The notes: generated by a model not told the origin, from the sequence alone. A stretch of DNA of 64,000 nt from Hyphomicrobiales bacterium (GCA_900472605.1 UCJD01000033.1:1-64000); one strand, 5' to 3'. Shown: positions 26,191 to 34,946, counted from the first letter of the stretch. Numbers and translations: made by a program.

Positions 26191-27431
26191 GCGCGATCGA
26201 GGCGACATATCCACGCGTCGCCCATCCACAACGGGCAACCATGCGGCTGATCGGCTCGGCGGCTGTGACCGTCGGCGTGTTCCTGTCGGGCTTCGTCATC
26301 AGCGAGCCCGCGCCCTATGAGCTTTGGATGGCCGGGCTGGTCGGCCTGTGGTTCATCCTTGGCCTCAGGATTTCTCGCTATACCGTTCCGCTGCTGGCGT
26401 TGCTGATCACCTTCAACGTCGGCGGCATGCTGTCGCTGACGCAGATGAAGGATCTGGCCGATGGTCCGATGTATGTGGCGGTGTCGACCTTCCTCGCCTT
26501 GACCGCCGTCTTCTACGCCGCGATCATCGAGGACAGTCACCGCCGGCTGCCGCTCATCTTCAATGCCTGGACGTTTGCCGCCGTCATCACCTCGATGCTC
26601 GGCATTCTCGGCTACTTTCATGCCTTTCCAGGCTCCGAGGTGTTCACGCTCTACGACCGCGCGAAAGGTGCCTTTCAGGACCCGAACGTGTTCGGACCGT
26701 TCCTGGTGCCCCCTTCCCTCTATCTCGTGCACGGTATCCTCACGGGAAACCTGCGCGCCGCCCCGATCAAGGCGGCGGCGCTCCTGATCCTCGCGCTCGG
26801 CGTCTTCCTGTCGTTCTCGCGTGCGGCATGGGGCTTGTTCCTGCTGACCATCATCCTCCTGATCTTCGTGATGCTGCTCAAGGAACGCAGCGGCGCCTTC
26901 CGGCTGCGCATTCTCGTTCTGTCGTTGGCCGCGATCCTGATGATGGTGGCGTCGCTTGTGATCGCGCTGCAGTTTCCCAAGGTCAGCGACCTGTTTTCGA
27001 CGCGCGCGCAGCTCGTGCAGCAATATGACGGCGAGCACCTCGGGCGCTTCGATCGCCACCGGATCGGCTTCACCATGATGATGGAGCGGCCGCTCGGTAT
27101 CGGGCCGATGGTGTTCGGCACCATCTTCCCCGAGGACGAGCACAATATCTGGCTGAAATCGCTGACGACCTACGGCTGGCTCGGTTTCGTCAGCTATGTC
27201 GGCATGCTCCTCTGGACCTTCTATCTCGGCTTCAAGAACCTGCTGAAGAACCGACCTTGGCAGCCCTATCTGATGATCGCCTGGATCGGCGTTCTTGGCC
27301 ATGCAGCGATCGGAAACGTCATCGACATCGACCACTGGCGCCATGTCTACCTACTGTTCGGCGTGGTGTGGGGCTGCGCCGCGCTGGAGGCACGGCATAT
27401 GCGCAATCCAGACGCTCGCGATCGCCACTGA
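26187..27431 (+). CDS. Wzy/O-antigen ligase family polysaccharide polymerase
   Basis: This is 414 residues with about eleven transmembrane helices. The PF04932-like core includes GLFLLTIILLIFVMLLKER and the periplasmic loop with RHRIGFTMMMERPLGIGPMVF and EDEHNIWLKSL, typical of Wzy polymerases and WaaL ligases. In this neighbourhood polymerase is the better guess. The TTG at 26187 overlaps the stop of the preceding gene; an ATG at 26241 is a weaker alternative. It is the last gene of the exopolysaccharide unit. Confidence 0.85.
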   Translation: MSAIEATYPRVAHPQRATMRLIGSAAVTVGVFLSGFVISEPAPYELWMAGLVGLWFILGLRISRYTVPLLALLITFNVGGMLSLTQMKDLADGPMYVAVSTFLALTAVFYAAIIEDSHRRLPLIFNAWTFAAVITSMLGILGYFHAFPGSEVFTLYDRAKGAFQDPNVFGPFLVPPSLYLVHGILTGNLRAAPIKAAALLILALGVFLSFSRAAWGLFLLTIILLIFVMLLKERSGAFRLRILVLSLAAILMMVASLVIALQFPKVSDLFSTRAQLVQQYDGEHLGRFDRHRIGFTMMMERPLGIGPMVFGTIFPEDEHNIWLKSLTTYGWLGFVSYVGMLLWTFYLGFKNLLKNRPWQPYLMIAWIGVLGHAAIGNVIDIDHWRHVYLLFGVVWGCAALEARHMRNPDARDRH

Positions 27432-27469
27432 GCCCTTGCGAACCGCCGCAGGCGCGCTACTCTTTCCTC

Positions 27470-27763
27470 ATGATCACAGCCATGCAGATACGCGCCGCCC
27501 GCGCCATGATGGGCATCACCATAGAGCAACTGGCAACCGCATCCGGCCTGCCCGTGGCAACACTCGAAACTCTTGAGCGCGACGGTACGCAGGGCGAACC
27601 GCAGGCGTTGCTCGCCGTCAAGCAAGCGCTCGAAACGGGCGGCGTCCTGTTCATCGCCAGCGGCAATCACGATGAGGGCGGTCCGGGCGTGCGGCTGAAG
27701 GCGCGCACCGGCAGCGACGAAGGTATCCGTCCTGAGAACCTGAACTCGGCAAACGACGACTGA
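27470..27763 (+). CDS. Small XRE-like helix-turn-helix protein
   Basis: This is 97 residues from the ATG at 27470; a second in-frame ATG at 27482 is equally possible. An HTH_3/XRE fold covers ~5-60: MQIRAARAMMGITIEQLATA, then SGLPVATLETLERDG as turn and recognition helix. It ends in a polar acidic tail. It lies 38 bases after the Wzy-like gene on the same strand, so it may be co-transcribed with it and is a candidate regulator. Similar tiny XRE proteins are common and their targets are unknown. Confidence 0.75.
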   Translation: MITAMQIRAARAMMGITIEQLATASGLPVATLETLERDGTQGEPQALLAVKQALETGGVLFIASGNHDEGGPGVRLKARTGSDEGIRPENLNSANDD

Positions 27764-27828
27764 CGTCGGAACCAAAGTCGAGGTTTCGCGTTATTCCCGC
27801 GCATTATCAAAATGTTGGGGGATACTTC

Positions 27829-27978
27829 TTGAGAAACTCAAACGGTCTTTATGTTATCATCGGCGCTCTGATTGTCGTCGTCGCCGGGCTTGGGGCCTAT
27901 ATCTATCACGAGCAGACGAAGCCCACGGGCGTCGAGATGAGCATCGGCCAAAACGGGGTGTCCATCGAGCAGAAGTGA
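27829..27978 (+). CDS. 49-residue single-pass membrane protein
   Basis: A TTG start at 27829 has the ribosome-binding site GGGGGA (27817-27822) with good spacing. The protein opens with a short polar N-terminus, followed by one hydrophobic helix (LYVIIGALIVVVAGLGAYIY). A hydrophilic tail with GVEMSIGQNGVSIEQK follows, resembling a small beta-hairpin. It is too short for most gene finders, and its function is unknown. Its codon pattern and spacing to the upstream gene look genuine. Confidence 0.55.
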   Translation: MRNSNGLYVIIGALIVVVAGLGAYIYHEQTKPTGVEMSIGQNGVSIEQK

Positions 27979-28011
27979 CGCTTGCAAGCGACTGACGCGA
28001 CGCGATCGCGC

Positions 28012-28224
28012 TCAGTTCTTGATGTTGACGGCGCGCTGGGAATACAGCGCGTCCTCAATGATGACGCCGGCGGTAACCCGCATGAAATGATCCTCTGCAA
28101 GCTCCATCAGCGACAGCGCGACATCATGCTCCGGCCAACCGGCCTGAATAGCATTATCGATCAACTTCGAAAGTGAGTCTGACATCCATTCACGAATAGA
28201 TTGACTTTCAGCGACATCAATCAT
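28012..28224 (-). CDS. 70-residue hypothetical protein
   Basis: I chose the ATG at 28224, preceded by GAGG eight bases upstream, over a longer open frame reaching 28329. The product is a small acidic helical protein (MIDVAESQSIREWMSDSLSK, then MELAEDHFMRVTAGVIIEDAL). It has no signal peptide or metal motif. It is convergent with the 49-residue membrane-protein gene. No family is recognised. Confidence 0.6.
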   Translation of the reverse strand: MIDVAESQSIREWMSDSLSKLIDNAIQAGWPEHDVALSLMELAEDHFMRVTAGVIIEDALYSQRAVNIKN

Positions 28225-28365
28225 GAACAACCTCGTGCATCTCTCGTATATCCATGCCACAAATTGGCGCGATATTCGAGACGCGTAGAGGTTTACCAGC
28301 TGATTTATCCTCAGGATCGGCTTAAGCAAATTTAATACTGATGATCCACATCAAATATTATTGAC

Positions 28366-28387
28366 ATTCATCGAATCGATAATGAAT
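28366..28387. promoter_or_regulatory. AT-rich inverted repeat with paired GANTC sites
   Basis: ATTCAT and ATGAAT are separated by ten bases, and two GAATC sites (CcrM-type GANTC) lie in or beside the repeat. It is in an AT-rich 250-base stretch upstream of the 70-residue gene and holds TTGACA at 28361-28366. It may be a promoter/operator. Confidence 0.3.
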
Positions 28388-28441
28388 CGCCGCATTGACG
28401 TCGCGGCCAAATCCAACTGTTCATCTGAGTTTTGATCGTGA

Positions 28442-28476
28442 TTTCGGCTCCTGGGGGCTGCCGAAAATCTTTTTAA
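28442..28476 (+). terminator. Hairpin with T-rich tail beside tRNA-Pro
   Basis: TTTCGGC and GCCGAAA pair around an 11-base loop, followed by AATCTTTTT on the plus strand. It would stop plus-strand transcripts entering the tRNA-Pro gene from the left. No plus-strand gene ends close by, so its role is unclear. Confidence 0.4.
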
Positions 28477-28477
28477 A

Positions 28478-28554
<77 letters not shown>

Positions 28555-28744
28555 ACCTGCCTTTACGGCCTGATCCTGTTAGTCTTTTGGGATTCTCGGC
28601 GCAAGCGAAAAATCGACATCGCTTAGAAATTCACTGGTTCTTTTCGGCAGAGCCCGGACGATGAACCTCTGCGCCACCGCAAAGAGCTTGCCCTCACTCG
28701 TTCATCTGACTATTGGGACGTCAGATTGCTCAGGGAGACACAAC

Positions 28745-28936
28745 ATGGAAATCGAGATCCCCTGCCCGAAGTGCAGGAACACCAGAATGAAGTTCGAACG
28801 TCCGCAGCCGCTGGATAGCGATATGCTGACATGCTTCACCTGCGGCCACGAGCTCGGAACGCTCGGCTCCGTCAAGGCGAAGATGATGGCCGCGTTCGAG
28901 CGGATGCAGAAGCAAGGCCTGCCACGCAAGCAGTGA
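28745..28936 (+). CDS. 63-residue zinc-ribbon protein
   Basis: The ATG at 28745 follows the ribosome-binding site AGGGAGA. Two CxxC knuckles, CPKC (~7-10) and CFTC followed by GHE (~30-33), make a compact zinc ribbon. A basic helical tail (AKMMAAFERMQKQGLPRKQ) follows. This could bind nucleic acid or a protein partner. It is convergent with the HAD phosphatase gene, with only three bases between the stops. Confidence 0.7.
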   Translation: MEIEIPCPKCRNTRMKFERPQPLDSDMLTCFTCGHELGTLGSVKAKMMAAFERMQKQGLPRKQ

Positions 28937-28939
28937 ACG

Positions 28940-29596
28940 CTAGCCGTGCGTGAAGCCGACACGCCCGTCTTCGGCGATCGTGACGCCGCAGCCGAGATAA
29001 TCGGCGATCGACATATGCGGGGTCTCAAAAGGTGTGGCGTGGGTCTGGGTCACAACGACCACATCCGCGCCCGCCGCCTCTGCCGCGAGGATGCCGGCAA
29101 CCGCATCCTCGAACACGAGACATCTGGCCGGATCGACGCCGAGACTCTCGGCGCCGCGGCGATAGCCCTCCGGGCTTGGCTTTCCGGATGAAACCTCTTC
29201 ACCCGTTACAATCACTTTTGGCATCGGGATGCCGGCTGCGGCCATCCGAAGCTTGAAAAGCTCTGTCGGCGCCGACGTTACGATGGCCCAGCGCTCCGAC
29301 GGCAGGCTGTTCAGAAATTTCACCGCGCCCGGTATCTCGATGATCCCGTTTACATCCTCCAGCTCTTCCTGCAGCAACAGCTTTGCCTCGTGTTCGGGAT
29401 CAACGCCGGGCAGCGCCAGGCCGCGGATCACGTCGCTTGCGCGAACGCCGTGGATCGTCTTCAGGAAGACCTCGGGCTCAAACCCATGGCGCACCGCCCA
29501 GCCGGTCCAGACACGCTCGACGACGGCGATGGAGTTGAGCAGCGTTCCATCCATGTCGAAGAGGAAGGCGTCGTACATTTTTGTGGGAACCGGCAC
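28940..29596 (-). CDS. HAD-superfamily sugar-phosphatase-like hydrolase
   Basis: This is 218 residues from the GTG at 29596, chosen for the AGGAG six bases upstream; an ATG at 29578 lacks a site. Motif I is DMDGTL with nucleophile D14 and acid/base D16, motif II is VTSAP and motif III is the Lys in SGKPSPEGY. Motif IV is FEDAVAGILAAEAAG. The alpha-helical cap marks subfamily IA, like the YfbT/phosphoglycolate-phosphatase group. The substrate is probably a small phosphorylated sugar, but this cannot be fixed by sequence. Confidence 0.88.
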   Translation of the reverse strand: MPVPTKMYDAFLFDMDGTLLNSIAVVERVWTGWAVRHGFEPEVFLKTIHGVRASDVIRGLALPGVDPEHEAKLLLQEELEDVNGIIEIPGAVKFLNSLPSERWAIVTSAPTELFKLRMAAAGIPMPKVIVTGEEVSSGKPSPEGYRRGAESLGVDPARCLVFEDAVAGILAAEAAGADVVVVTQTHATPFETPHMSIADYLGCGVTIAEDGRVGFTHG

Positions 29597-29649
29597 GCGA
29601 AGCTCCTGGCTGGCAATATGGGATCAACTCGGGCGGCTTGACGCCAGCC

Positions 29650-30183
29650 TTAGCGGACCTGGTCGAGAAGACGCTTGCATTCCAGAAGATCATAGAGCGC
29701 CTCCTGCAACAGCGCGCGATCTTCCTTGCCGACGCTCGACTTGCCGAGCGACACCTCGGCCGCTTCGTCGTCACCACCACCGAAGTTGAAGAAGCGGCGG
29801 GAGGCGGGCGCCTTCGCGCGTCCGACCAGCTGATCTTCCTCGGACATCCCCACCCGGGGTTCGCCGGCTTCGCTTTCGCTCTGGCCGGTCAGCGCCTGGA
29901 CGCTGGCGAGATCGCCATGGCCGATGGCGATGACGAACTTGTTGCCATTGGTCTTCAGGAGCTTCTGCACACCCTTGATGGTGTAGCCGTGGTCATAGAG
30001 CAGATGCCGGATGCCCTTCAGCAGATCGACGTCTTCCGGCCGGTAGTATCGCCTGCCACCGCCGCGCTTCATCGGCTTGATCTGCGGGAAGCGGGTCTCC
30101 CAGAAGCGCAGCACATGCTGCGGAAGATCCAGGTCGTCCGCTACCTCGCTGATGGTGCGAAAAGCATCCGGGCTCTTATCCAA
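29650..30183 (-). CDS. MerR-family transcriptional regulator
   Basis: This is 177 residues. The start is taken as TTG at 30183 because AGGGAG is well spaced to it; a GTG at 30192 is too close. The MerR winged helix covers ~8-75: RTISEVADDLDLPQHVLRFW, then GRRYYRPEDVDLLKGI. The C-terminal half is acidic and lacks the cysteines of metal-sensing MerR proteins, so its signal is unknown. It sits downstream of ihfA, a conserved alphaproteobacterial arrangement, and may be transcribed with it. Confidence 0.85.
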   Translation of the reverse strand: MDKSPDAFRTISEVADDLDLPQHVLRFWETRFPQIKPMKRGGGRRYYRPEDVDLLKGIRHLLYDHGYTIKGVQKLLKTNGNKFVIAIGHGDLASVQALTGQSESEAGEPRVGMSEEDQLVGRAKAPASRRFFNFGGGDDEAAEVSLGKSSVGKEDRALLQEALYDLLECKRLLDQVR

Positions 30184-30412
30184 GGTTCTCACTCCCTACG
30201 CGATTTTCAGCACGCGATCTAAAGGGCGTCGCGCTTGCCGTTTATCGGCAAGGCACAGGGGCTCGCACCTGAAATGTCCGAGCCGCGACTCATCATATTT
30301 CAACGGTTTGCTTGCGTTAATTCAAGTCACGTCTCGAATTCGCACAGAAAACGTTGCGGAAAGTTGATGGGAAGTGTCGACCAGCCTCGTCGGCGACGAG
30401 ATCGGAAAGCGA

Positions 30413-30751
30413 TCAGGCGGCCGGATTAGCCGGCTTGGTCTTGACCTTGCGCAGGGTGTGCGCCTTCAGGATACGGGTCTTCAAGACGTTCGATGCCTTG
30501 AAGGTCATCACGCGGCGCGGCGAGATCGGCACTTCTTCGCCGGTCTTCGGGTTGCGGCCGATGCGTTCGTTCTTGTCGCGCACCTGAAAGGTCGCGAAGG
30601 AAGAAAGCTTGACCGTTTCACCGCGAACGATGGCGTTGCAGATCTCGTCGATCACAGTCTCCACGAGCTCTGCCGATTCCGTTCGGGACAGACCGACTTT
30701 GCGAAAAACGGACTCCGCCAAGTCTGCGCGCGTGACTGTTTTGCCGGTCAT
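30413..30751 (-). CDS. ihfA: Integration host factor subunit alpha
   Basis: This 112-residue DNA-bending protein forms a heterodimer with IhfB. It starts MTGKTVTRADLAESVFRKVG, and the DNA-binding arm is present as GRNPKTGEEVPISPRRVMTF. The alpha-subunit identity is supported by the fabH-plsX context and by the C-terminal lysine-rich extension typical of rhizobial IhfA. It acts in nucleoid organisation, recombination and sigma54-type promoters. A 220-base gap separates it from the merR gene. Confidence 0.93.
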   Translation of the reverse strand: MTGKTVTRADLAESVFRKVGLSRTESAELVETVIDEICNAIVRGETVKLSSFATFQVRDKNERIGRNPKTGEEVPISPRRVMTFKASNVLKTRILKAHTLRKVKTKPANPAA

Positions 30752-30860
30752 CTTTTTCCCTGCCCATCGGTTTTGTTTTGTGAGGACGAGCGAAGAGTAT
30801 TTGTCTTGCGCCTTACGGTCAAGCCCTTGTTCGTTGTCAGCTTTTTGGGTTTTGGGGCTG

Positions 30861-31838
30861 CTACCAGCGCAGCAGCACGGCACCCCAGGTGAAGCCGCCA
30901 CCCATCGCCTCGAGCATGACGAGATCGCCCTTCTTGATACGTCCGTCGCCTGCTGCAACCGCGAGCGCGAGCGGGATCGAAGCCGCCGACGTATTGCCGT
31001 GCAGGTCAACCGTGACGACAACCTTTTCGGGCGCGATGTTCAACTTCTTGGCCGAGCCATCGATGATGCGACGATTTGCCTGATGCGGCACCAGCCAGTC
31101 GAGATCGTCAGACGTGGTGCCGGTGCTGTCGAAGGCTGCCTGGATGACGTCGGTGATCATGCCGACGGCATATTTGAAGACTTCGCGGCCTTCCATGCGC
31201 AGCTTGCCGACGGTGCCCGTGGTCGACGGTCCGCCATCGACGAAAAGCTTGTCCTTGTGCGAGCCGTCGGACCGCAGATGCGCGGTCAAGACGCCGCGAT
31301 CCGCAGTGGTCCCCTCACCTTCAGCTGCCTCGAGCACGATCGCGCCGGCACCGTCACCGAAGAGCACGCAGGTCGTACGATCGTTCCAGTCGAGGATGCG
31401 CGAGAAGGTTTCGGCGCCGATGACCAGCACACGCTTGGCAAGGCCGCCACGGATGTAGGCGTCGGCGGTGGTGACCGCATAGACGAAGCCCGTACAGACA
31501 GCCTGCACGTCGAAGGCAAAGCCATGGCTCATGCCGAGACGGTTCTGGATGCTGACGGCGGTCGCCGGGAAGGTGTTGTCGGGCGTCGATGTCGCACAGA
31601 TGATCATATCGATGTCAGCGGGCGTCATGCCAGCCTTGTCGAGCGCCGCCAGAGCCGCCGCCGCGCCAAGCGAGGACGTCGTCTCATCTTCTCCGGCGAG
31701 ATAACGCTGGCGAATGCCCGTGCGCTGAACAATCCATTCGTCGGAAGTGTCCACGACATCTTCCATATCGCGATTGGTCATAACGCGTTTCGGAAGCGCG
31801 GATCCGAAACCGCGAACCACTGAACGGATCATATTCAT
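30861..31838 (-). CDS. fabH: Beta-ketoacyl-ACP synthase III
   Basis: This 325-residue cytosolic enzyme condenses acetyl-CoA with malonyl-ACP to begin fatty acid synthesis. The catalytic triad is visible: C115 (DVQAVCTGF), H252 (VPHQANRR) and N282 (GNTSAAS). The start at 31838 gives MNMIRS; an ATG at 31832 is also possible. Thirteen bases separate it from the plsX stop upstream. The plsX-fabH-ihfA order is well known in alphaproteobacteria. Confidence 0.95.
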   Translation of the reverse strand: MNMIRSVVRGFGSALPKRVMTNRDMEDVVDTSDEWIVQRTGIRQRYLAGEDETTSSLGAAAALAALDKAGMTPADIDMIICATSTPDNTFPATAVSIQNRLGMSHGFAFDVQAVCTGFVYAVTTADAYIRGGLAKRVLVIGAETFSRILDWNDRTTCVLFGDGAGAIVLEAAEGEGTTADRGVLTAHLRSDGSHKDKLFVDGGPSTTGTVGKLRMEGREVFKYAVGMITDVIQAAFDSTGTTSDDLDWLVPHQANRRIIDGSAKKLNIAPEKVVVTVDLHGNTSAASIPLALAVAAGDGRIKKGDLVMLEAMGGGFTWGAVLLRW

Positions 31839-31851
31839 CAAATCCCGTCGC

Positions 31852-32898
31852 TCATGCCGCTTCCGGCCCGATCGGGGGCAGCCGCTTGGCATGATACTTT
31901 TGCAAATCGTTTTCTATTTTCTGATTGAGGCCATTCTTGGCCATGTCGTAGCCAACTTCGATCGCCGACGCGATCCCTTCGGCGTTGGCGCCGCCGTGGC
32001 TCTTGATGACCACGCCGTTGAGGCCGAGAAACACGCCGCCATTGACCTTGCTGGGGTCCATCTTCTCGCGCAGCATGTCGAAAGCGCTCTTGGCGAAGAT
32101 ATAGCCGATCTTGGCAAGCAGGGTGCGCGACATCGCAGCCTTGAGGTATTCGCCAATCTGGCGCGCCGTGCCTTCTGCGGCCTTCAGCGCGATGTTGCCG
32201 GCGAAGCCTTCGGTGACAACGACATCGACGGTTCCCTTGCCGATGTCATTGCCCTCGACGAAGCCGAAATAGTCGAGCGAGTCGATATTGGCCTCGCGCA
32301 GCAGGCGCCCGGCTTCCTTGACCTCTTCCTGGCCCTTGATCTCTTCGACACCCACGTTGAGCAGGCCGATGGTCGGACGGTCGATCTCGAACAGCGCGCG
32401 CGCCATGGCGCCGCCCATCAGCGCGAAATCCATGAGCTGCTGGCTATCGGCGCCGATCGTCGCGCCGACATCGAGCACGATGCTTTCGCCGCGCATGGTC
32501 GGCCAGATCGCCGCAATCGCCGGACGCTCGATATTGGCCATCGTGCGCAGACAGAACTTGGCCATCGCCATCAGCGCGCCGGTATTGCCAGCGGAAACCG
32601 CGACATCGGCGTCCTTGGTCTTCACAGCCTCGAGCGAACGCCACATGGAAGAGACATAGCGACCACGGCGCAATGCCTGGCTCGGCTTCTCGTCCATGCG
32701 CACGGCAAGTTCGCAATCGTGGAGAACGGATTTCTCCTTCAGCTTCGGAAACTGGTCGAGAATAGGCTCGCACTGTTCCTTCAAGCCATACATCACGAAC
32801 GAAATGTCCGGATGCCGTTCCAGCGCCTTTGCGGCACCGGGGATGACTACCTGGGGACCAAAGTCGCCACCCATGAGGTCGAGAGAAATTCTGATCAC
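31852..32898 (-). CDS. plsX: Phosphate acyltransferase PlsX
   Basis: This 348-residue enzyme turns acyl-ACP into acyl-phosphate, feeding PlsY for phospholipid synthesis. The GTG start at 32898 follows an AGGGA site; the open frame continues upstream without one. The family signature IRISLDLMGGDFGP opens the protein. SAGNTGALM and GFVEGNDIGKGTVDVVVTEGFAGN follow, and then the conserved KSHGGANAEG near the C-terminus. It is peripheral at the membrane and operon-linked to DUF177 and fabH. Confidence 0.95.
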   Translation of the reverse strand: MIRISLDLMGGDFGPQVVIPGAAKALERHPDISFVMYGLKEQCEPILDQFPKLKEKSVLHDCELAVRMDEKPSQALRRGRYVSSMWRSLEAVKTKDADVAVSAGNTGALMAMAKFCLRTMANIERPAIAAIWPTMRGESIVLDVGATIGADSQQLMDFALMGGAMARALFEIDRPTIGLLNVGVEEIKGQEEVKEAGRLLREANIDSLDYFGFVEGNDIGKGTVDVVVTEGFAGNIALKAAEGTARQIGEYLKAAMSRTLLAKIGYIFAKSAFDMLREKMDPSKVNGGVFLGLNGVVIKSHGGANAEGIASAIEVGYDMAKNGLNQKIENDLQKYHAKRLPPIGPEAA

Positions 32899-33000
32899 GC
32901 GTCCCTGATCCTTTTTTTTCGTCCCAGGAGGGCGAAATTTTGGCCAAAATACCGGTTTTACCGTCGCTGACAACTGAATATGTCAAACAGCGAGCAGCTT

Positions 33001-33558
33001 TCAGTCCTTTTTCCAGTCTTTCAGAACAGCAAAGGCGGAAGGCTTCTTATCGTTCTCTCCGGTGTCTTCTATGTGACCATCGAAGGCAACGCCCTCTTTG
33101 CGGGGGTACGGATCGATCGCCATGGCGGCGAATTCGGTCGCCACTTCACCGGCGTCGATCGTGTCGCCGACAAAGCTTTCCGGCATGTCGGGACCATCGG
33201 GATCCAGCATCATTTCGCCGGTATCGTTGGCCGGGCGGCGCGCGAGCTTGGAGTTTTCGGGCACAAAAATCTGCTCGAAGGGCTCATCGATCTTCGACGG
33301 CACCGGCTCCAGCGTGACGACGCAGCTCTGGACGATGCTCGCCCGCACCCTGCCCTTCACGCGGATACCATCCTTCTTCCATCGCGCGATCTGCAGATCG
33401 GCGCGGAAATCGTCGACGGAGATCACGCCCCAGGTTTCGGCAAGCGCCCGCAACTCGTCCTTGTCGGCTTCGAGATGAACGTCGACCGGGTTGGCCGAGA
33501 CGTTACCGACCTTGACCAAGTAGGAAAAAGGCGTGTCTTCGTTTGAATTCTTCATCAT
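33001..33558 (-). CDS. DUF177 (YceD) family protein
   Basis: This is 185 residues from the ATG at 33558, with GAGGAGACA immediately before it. A conserved DUF177 segment lies around GRVRASIVQSCVVTLEPV, the family's single-cysteine signature, and an acidic C-terminal half follows (DPDGPDMPESFVGDTIDAGE). Family members sit next to plsX or rpmF and have been linked to 23S rRNA accumulation. Here it lies upstream of plsX and downstream of the CBP3-type gene, as is usual in this group. Confidence 0.88.
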   Translation of the reverse strand: MMKNSNEDTPFSYLVKVGNVSANPVDVHLEADKDELRALAETWGVISVDDFRADLQIARWKKDGIRVKGRVRASIVQSCVVTLEPVPSKIDEPFEQIFVPENSKLARRPANDTGEMMLDPDGPDMPESFVGDTIDAGEVATEFAAMAIDPYPRKEGVAFDGHIEDTGENDKKPSAFAVLKDWKKD

Positions 33559-33565
33559 TGTCTCC

Positions 33566-34099
33566 TCACGCGACGGCGGGCAGCGTTGCCGAGCCGGTCG
33601 CGATCGTATCTTCGGACTGTGCCGACAGGTGTTTTTCAGCGGAAAACATCCAATCGGCAAGCGCGCGCATGTCGACCTGGTCTGCTTCCTTCGGATGAAT
33701 GTTGCGGCCGAGCGCCACGGCGAGCGCCTCGGCGTCGCCAGCGTCCATCGCCTTGGAATAGGCTTCGAGCCGACCGTAGAACATGCCGGCGAGTTTCTTC
33801 ATGCGCTTCGGAACGGTGTTGTCGCCGATGCCGAGTTCGCGGATCGAATAATCGATATCCTGGAAGAATGCATCCACGATTTCCTGCGCAATTTCCTGGC
33901 CACTCGTCTCGGATGCACGCGTGCGGCGAAAAAACAGGATCATGACAGCCGACAGCATTTCGAAGCGACCCATGACCGTATCCGGCACGCCGAGTCTCTC
34001 GTAAAGCGCAGGCATGCGGGCGGCCGATGTCAGCGCCTCATATTGCCGATCGACGATCGCCTGGTTGTTGTTTTTCTTGCCGAAGAGCCCGAATATCAT
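33566..34099 (-). CDS. Ubiquinol-cytochrome c chaperone (CBP3 family)
   Basis: This is 177 residues from the ATG at 34099, giving MIFGLFGKKNNNQAIVDRQY. The PF03981 signature is seen in RMPALYERLGVPDTVMGRFEM and in the later helix-rich NTVPKRMKKLAGMFYGRLEAY. In mitochondria the homologue CBP3 assists cytochrome b/bc1 assembly. The bacterial role is assumed to be similar. The gene precedes DUF177 by seven bases, so the two are likely co-transcribed. It is divergent from bamE. Confidence 0.9.
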   Translation of the reverse strand: MIFGLFGKKNNNQAIVDRQYEALTSAARMPALYERLGVPDTVMGRFEMLSAVMILFFRRTRASETSGQEIAQEIVDAFFQDIDYSIRELGIGDNTVPKRMKKLAGMFYGRLEAYSKAMDAGDAEALAVALGRNIHPKEADQVDMRALADWMFSAEKHLSAQSEDTIATGSATLPAVA

Positions 34100-34343
34100 T
34101 GTTTTTTCCGGAAAGGCCTCGTTCTTGGCGCCAACCTGCGTCCGGCCTTGTTGCATGATTTCGAAAGCTGGTTTACCGAAGCATGCGCGAATTGCAATGG
34201 CGAAGGTGGCCACTTTCGGGACAGCGCTTCGACGATGGCCATTCGGCAGATGGCTGACGTCCGACCCCGGAATGGCCACAATGGTTTTGCATCAGCGTAA
34301 CATTGCATGGCCGATGGCTGGTATCGATACGTTAAGGGAGTAG

Positions 34344-34874
34344 ATGTCGTTGAAGAAACGGTATTTCAAGTCTGACAGGAAATTCCTCAGCAATGCCGCC
34401 ATTGCCATCATGATCGCTTCCGCCGGATTGACCGGCTGCCAAACGGGTACAGTTCTCAACGGCGGCTATGTCGCCGACGAGCAGTCGCTCAACCTGGTTC
34501 CCGAGGGTTCGAGCCGCGAGCAGGTTCTGCTGTCGCTGGGCACGCCTTCGACAACCGCCACTTTCGATGGCGAAGTCTTCTATTACATCTCGCAGCGTCG
34601 CGAGCGCTCCATGGCGTTCCAGAAGCTGAAGGTCGTGGACCAGAGCGTCCTCGCCATCTACTTCGACAAGGACGGCGTCGTTACCCGCCGCGCCAACTAC
34701 ACGCTCAAGGATGGCAAGCCGTTCGACACGATCACGCGCGTCACGCCGACGGGCGGCAAGGATCTCACCTTCCTTCAGCAGCTGCTTTCTGGCGGCAGCG
34801 CGGCCAACATGGCCAAGGGCCTCTTCGGTGCCGGCGATCGTCCTTCGCCGCAAAACCCGGCCAGCCTGCGCTAA
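34344..34874 (+). CDS. bamE: Outer-membrane assembly lipoprotein BamE (SmpA/OmlA)
   Basis: This 176-residue lipoprotein has the lipobox GLTGC (Cys at ~32) after a long basic signal sequence; AAGGGAG precedes its ATG. The SmpA/OmlA domain follows with LVPEGSSREQVLLSLGTPS and EVFYYISQRRERSMAFQ, the two-strand signature of BamE. It is part of the BAM complex that inserts outer-membrane beta-barrels. The ~45-residue C-terminal extension is typical of rhizobial versions. A strong terminator follows. Confidence 0.93.
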   Translation: MSLKKRYFKSDRKFLSNAAIAIMIASAGLTGCQTGTVLNGGYVADEQSLNLVPEGSSREQVLLSLGTPSTTATFDGEVFYYISQRRERSMAFQKLKVVDQSVLAIYFDKDGVVTRRANYTLKDGKPFDTITRVTPTGGKDLTFLQQLLSGGSAANMAKGLFGAGDRPSPQNPASLR

Positions 34875-34915
34875 GCGGCCGGCCTGCCTTAACCGGCAAG
34901 TCATTTGCCACAGAA

Positions 34916-34946
34916 AACCCGCCGGATCGCTCCGGCGGGTTTTTTT
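34916..34946 (+). terminator. Bidirectional Rho-independent terminator between bamE and hppA
   Basis: An 11-bp stem AACCCGCCGGA / TCCGGCGGGTT around TCGC is followed by a run of T residues on the plus strand. The A residues before the left arm give a short T tail on the minus strand, so it can serve convergent hppA too. Confidence 0.9.
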
